NCBI RefSeq assembly: GCF_014384965.1
Contig: NZ_JACRSW010000015.1
Location: 1-64,000, forward strand
Direction: 5' to 3'
From: Jutongia hominis
GTDB lineage: Bacteria; Bacillota; Clostridia; Lachnospirales; Lachnospiraceae
Length of the DNA stretch: 64,000 bases
Part shown: one piece after another, positions 62,406 through 64,000 of the stretch
How the letters are laid out: every line of letters begins with the position of its first letter
How positions within the stretch are numbered: the first letter of the stretch is position 1
The notes under the pieces: model-generated
The model's input: only the letters and a program-made list of their open reading frames with translations
What the model was told of the DNA's origin: nothing
Database searches by the model: none
Position numbers and translations under genes: made by a program

Positions 62406-63749
62406 TTGGAAGATAAAAAGAAATATCAGGATCATGCAGGATCGGAGACTGTAAAAGATTCCCAAAAAGACCGGGAAAAAGATTTGCAGGATCAGAATAA
62501 AAAACAGAACGCAAAAGGCACACAAGAGAAGAGTGCTGCTTCTAAGTCGGGAAGTGAAGCAAAGGCAGGCAAAAAGATCCGCTGGATCACGATCAATGAA
62601 AAATATATGTCAGTCTGTCGTTATGTACTTTTTGTGCTTTTTATTGCAATAGTAGTATATATGCTGGTATCGCATTGGAGTGCGACAACGGCATTTATTT
62701 CTAATCTGTTAAAAGTGTTGTCTCCGTTTATATTGGGTTTGCTGATCGCATACTTTTTATTGCCGATCGTGGTCAGGACAGATGGTTTGTTACAAAAGAT
62801 CACGAAAGGCAGAAAACCAAAACTTACCAAAGTACTTGCGATGCTGATTTCTTATATTTTGGTGCTTGGTTTTATTGCGGTTACATTCGTTTTTGTTATT
62901 CCTCAAATGGGACAAAGTATTCAGGAATTAACCAATAAGGTTCCGGGAATGTATCAGACCGTCACGGCAGAACTGGTGCATTTGCAGGAACGCTATCCGG
63001 ATCTGGACACAGAGTTGATCGAGGAGCAGTTACAAAATATTGTTCCGAATCTGATCAAGCTGGGAACAAACTTAGTCAGCAATGCAATTCCTATGCTGTA
63101 TTCGGTATCGGTATCGATTGTCAAATGGCTGATCAATCTATTGCTTGGTATTGTGATTTCAATTTATATGATCTATAGCAAGGATATGTTCCGTTATGAG
63201 GCAAAAAGAGTTGTTTATGCGATCTTTCCGGAAGAAAAGGGAGATGTTCTTTGTAAGACCTGCCGTGAATGCAATGGAATCTTTAGTGCGTTTTTGATCA
63301 GTAAGGCGATCGATTCGCTGATCATTGGCTGTATCTGCTGTGTTGCAATGAATCTGTTACATCTGCCATATGCGGTATTGTTAAGCGTTATCGTAGGCAT
63401 TACAAATATGATTCCTTATTTTGGACCGTTTATCGGAGCGGTTCCCGGTGTATTGATCTATCTTTGTACAAACTGGGAGTATGCGATCATCTTTGCAGTC
63501 ATGATTTTTATTTTACAACAGTTTGATGGTATTATTCTCGGACCGAGACTGCTTGGTCAGTCAACCGGTCTGAGTCCGATATGGGTTATTTTTGCGATTA
63601 CGGTAGGCGGTGCTTATTTTGGTGTGATCGGTATGTTTATCGGAGTTCCGGTTGTGGCTGTTATTGCATATCTTTGTAATACATTCTTAAATAGCAGGCT
63701 GAAAGGAAAGCATGTGAAAGCCTTAAAAGAATTTGATGAAGAACCATAA
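62406..63749 (+). CDS. AI-2E/PerM family membrane protein
   Basis: A 447-residue membrane protein. The first about 65 residues are highly charged (Lys, Gln, Asp), unusual for the family; seven or eight hydrophobic segments follow. The family signature is clear: VGITNMIPYFGPFIGAVPG, then DGIILGPRLLGQSTGLSPI, then FGVIGMFIGVPVVAVIAY. The substrate is unknown; the AI-2 name is historical. The start is TTG: two adjacent TTG codons lie 4 and 7 nt after GGAGGG, and I use the second. It differs in sequence from the YtvI-like member at 45 kb. Confidence 0.93.
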   Translation: MEDKKKYQDHAGSETVKDSQKDREKDLQDQNKKQNAKGTQEKSAASKSGSEAKAGKKIRWITINEKYMSVCRYVLFVLFIAIVVYMLVSHWSATTAFISNLLKVLSPFILGLLIAYFLLPIVVRTDGLLQKITKGRKPKLTKVLAMLISYILVLGFIAVTFVFVIPQMGQSIQELTNKVPGMYQTVTAELVHLQERYPDLDTELIEEQLQNIVPNLIKLGTNLVSNAIPMLYSVSVSIVKWLINLLLGIVISIYMIYSKDMFRYEAKRVVYAIFPEEKGDVLCKTCRECNGIFSAFLISKAIDSLIIGCICCVAMNLLHLPYAVLLSVIVGITNMIPYFGPFIGAVPGVLIYLCTNWEYAIIFAVMIFILQQFDGIILGPRLLGQSTGLSPIWVIFAITVGGAYFGVIGMFIGVPVVAVIAYLCNTFLNSRLKGKHVKALKEFDEEP

Positions 63750-63855
63750 TCAATAGAAAGTTAATCGAAAAGATAGAAAGTCTGAAAAAGGTTAGATATA
63801 TAACAGGCAGTACAAAAAGCCGGACATATAACAGGCAGTATAAAAAAGTAGAATT

Positions 63856-63893
63856 AAAAAACGGAAATAACAGACCGGTTACTTCCGTTTTTT
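63856..63893. terminator. Bidirectional terminator
   Basis: AAAAAACGGAA and TTCCGTTTTTT form a stem with inner TAAC/GTTA pairing, between convergent genes. Confidence 0.9.
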
Positions 63894-63895
63894 GT

Positions 63896-64000
63896 CTATC
63901 GATGTGCTACAAAGCGGCAGATCGGCTTTCCTTCTGCGTAGAATTTCTGTTCGTACTCCGTCATGACATTATTTGGGGCGGGACCGTCTTTGTGCAGATC
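63896..64000 (-). CDS. trmB: tRNA (guanine-N7)-methyltransferase, C-terminal end
   Basis: The last 34 codons of a gene that continues past the right edge. The visible DLHKDGPAPNNVMTEYEQKF, then YAEGKPICRFVAHR, matches the end of TrmB, where the TDLH and NxMTEYEEKF motifs are strongly conserved. TrmB makes m7G46 in tRNA. The rest, including the SAM-binding domain, lies outside the window. Confidence 0.85.
   Translation of the reverse strand, partial: DLHKDGPAPNNVMTEYEQKFYAEGKPICRFVAHR

Overview
This window looks like the chromosome of an anaerobic, probably motile Clostridia member, most likely Lachnospiraceae. The evidence is moderately AT-rich DNA, strong AGGAGG-type ribosome sites with several TTG and GTG starts, an AgrD-type peptide, HPr kinase, an HcpR-like regulator paired with hybrid cluster protein, CheX and a chemoreceptor, an AbrB/SpoVT regulator, and DegV and AI-2E family proteins. 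No rRNA, tRNA or CRISPR array was found.

Bases 1 to about 12,020 are an integrated mobile island whose left end lies outside the window. It carries the end of an AgrD-like autoinducer peptide gene, a secreted protein, unknown genes, three small HTH regulators, a structured non-coding stretch (about 4.73-5.09 kb), two small resolvase-fold proteins that lack the catalytic serine, a MazF/PemK-like toxin, a DUF6870-type protein and three large serine recombinases in tandem. The right end cuts a DUF3427-type DEAH helicase gene exactly at its DEAH codons, so the rest of that gene (12.02-13.96 kb) is a pseudogene. Downstream on the same strand are a NUDIX hydrolase and a TPR/NucS-type nuclease with seven 15-residue repeats. 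Together these look like a disrupted nucleic-acid-processing or defence-like cassette.

From 16.7 to 30.4 kb are surface and metabolic genes: an M64 (IgA-peptidase type) protease with a 13-residue Pro/Thr repeat, a membrane chemoreceptor, DegV, a WYL regulator, a class II aldolase, a GH5 glucanase, an alanine/sodium symporter, and the divergent pair of a Crp/Fnr regulator and hcp. From 30.7 to 41 kb is a conserved block: uvrC, hprK, a degenerate HD-GYP-like protein, pth, mfd, a lipoprotein foldase, cheX and a SpoU-type methyltransferase. From 42.3 to 44.5 kb two CobW/COG0523 GTPases form a metal-handling operon; one has a His-rich repeat insert and the other a DUF1980-like tail.

From 44.8 to 50 kb the genes run leftward: a YtvI-like AI-2E family protein, a sensor kinase and OmpR regulator, and a priming glycosyl-phosphotransferase. 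An HtrA protease with a Gln/Asn/Gly/Tyr-rich cytoplasmic repeat follows at 50.9 kb. Then come a TSCPD protein, a sirtuin, an AbrB-type regulator, a repeat protein, a lytic transglycosylase, a NarL-type two-component pair divergent from a three-gene ABC-2 exporter, a second AI-2E family protein and the end of trmB.

The spacers are rich in repeats. Most striking are two copies of a roughly 530-bp imperfect palindrome (50.13-50.65 and 58.00-58.54 kb), both in divergent promoter regions, with compensatory changes between the copies. There is also a small MITE-like family (24.91, 32.74 and 32.79 kb), 38-bp and 43-bp minisatellites, and several nested hairpins.
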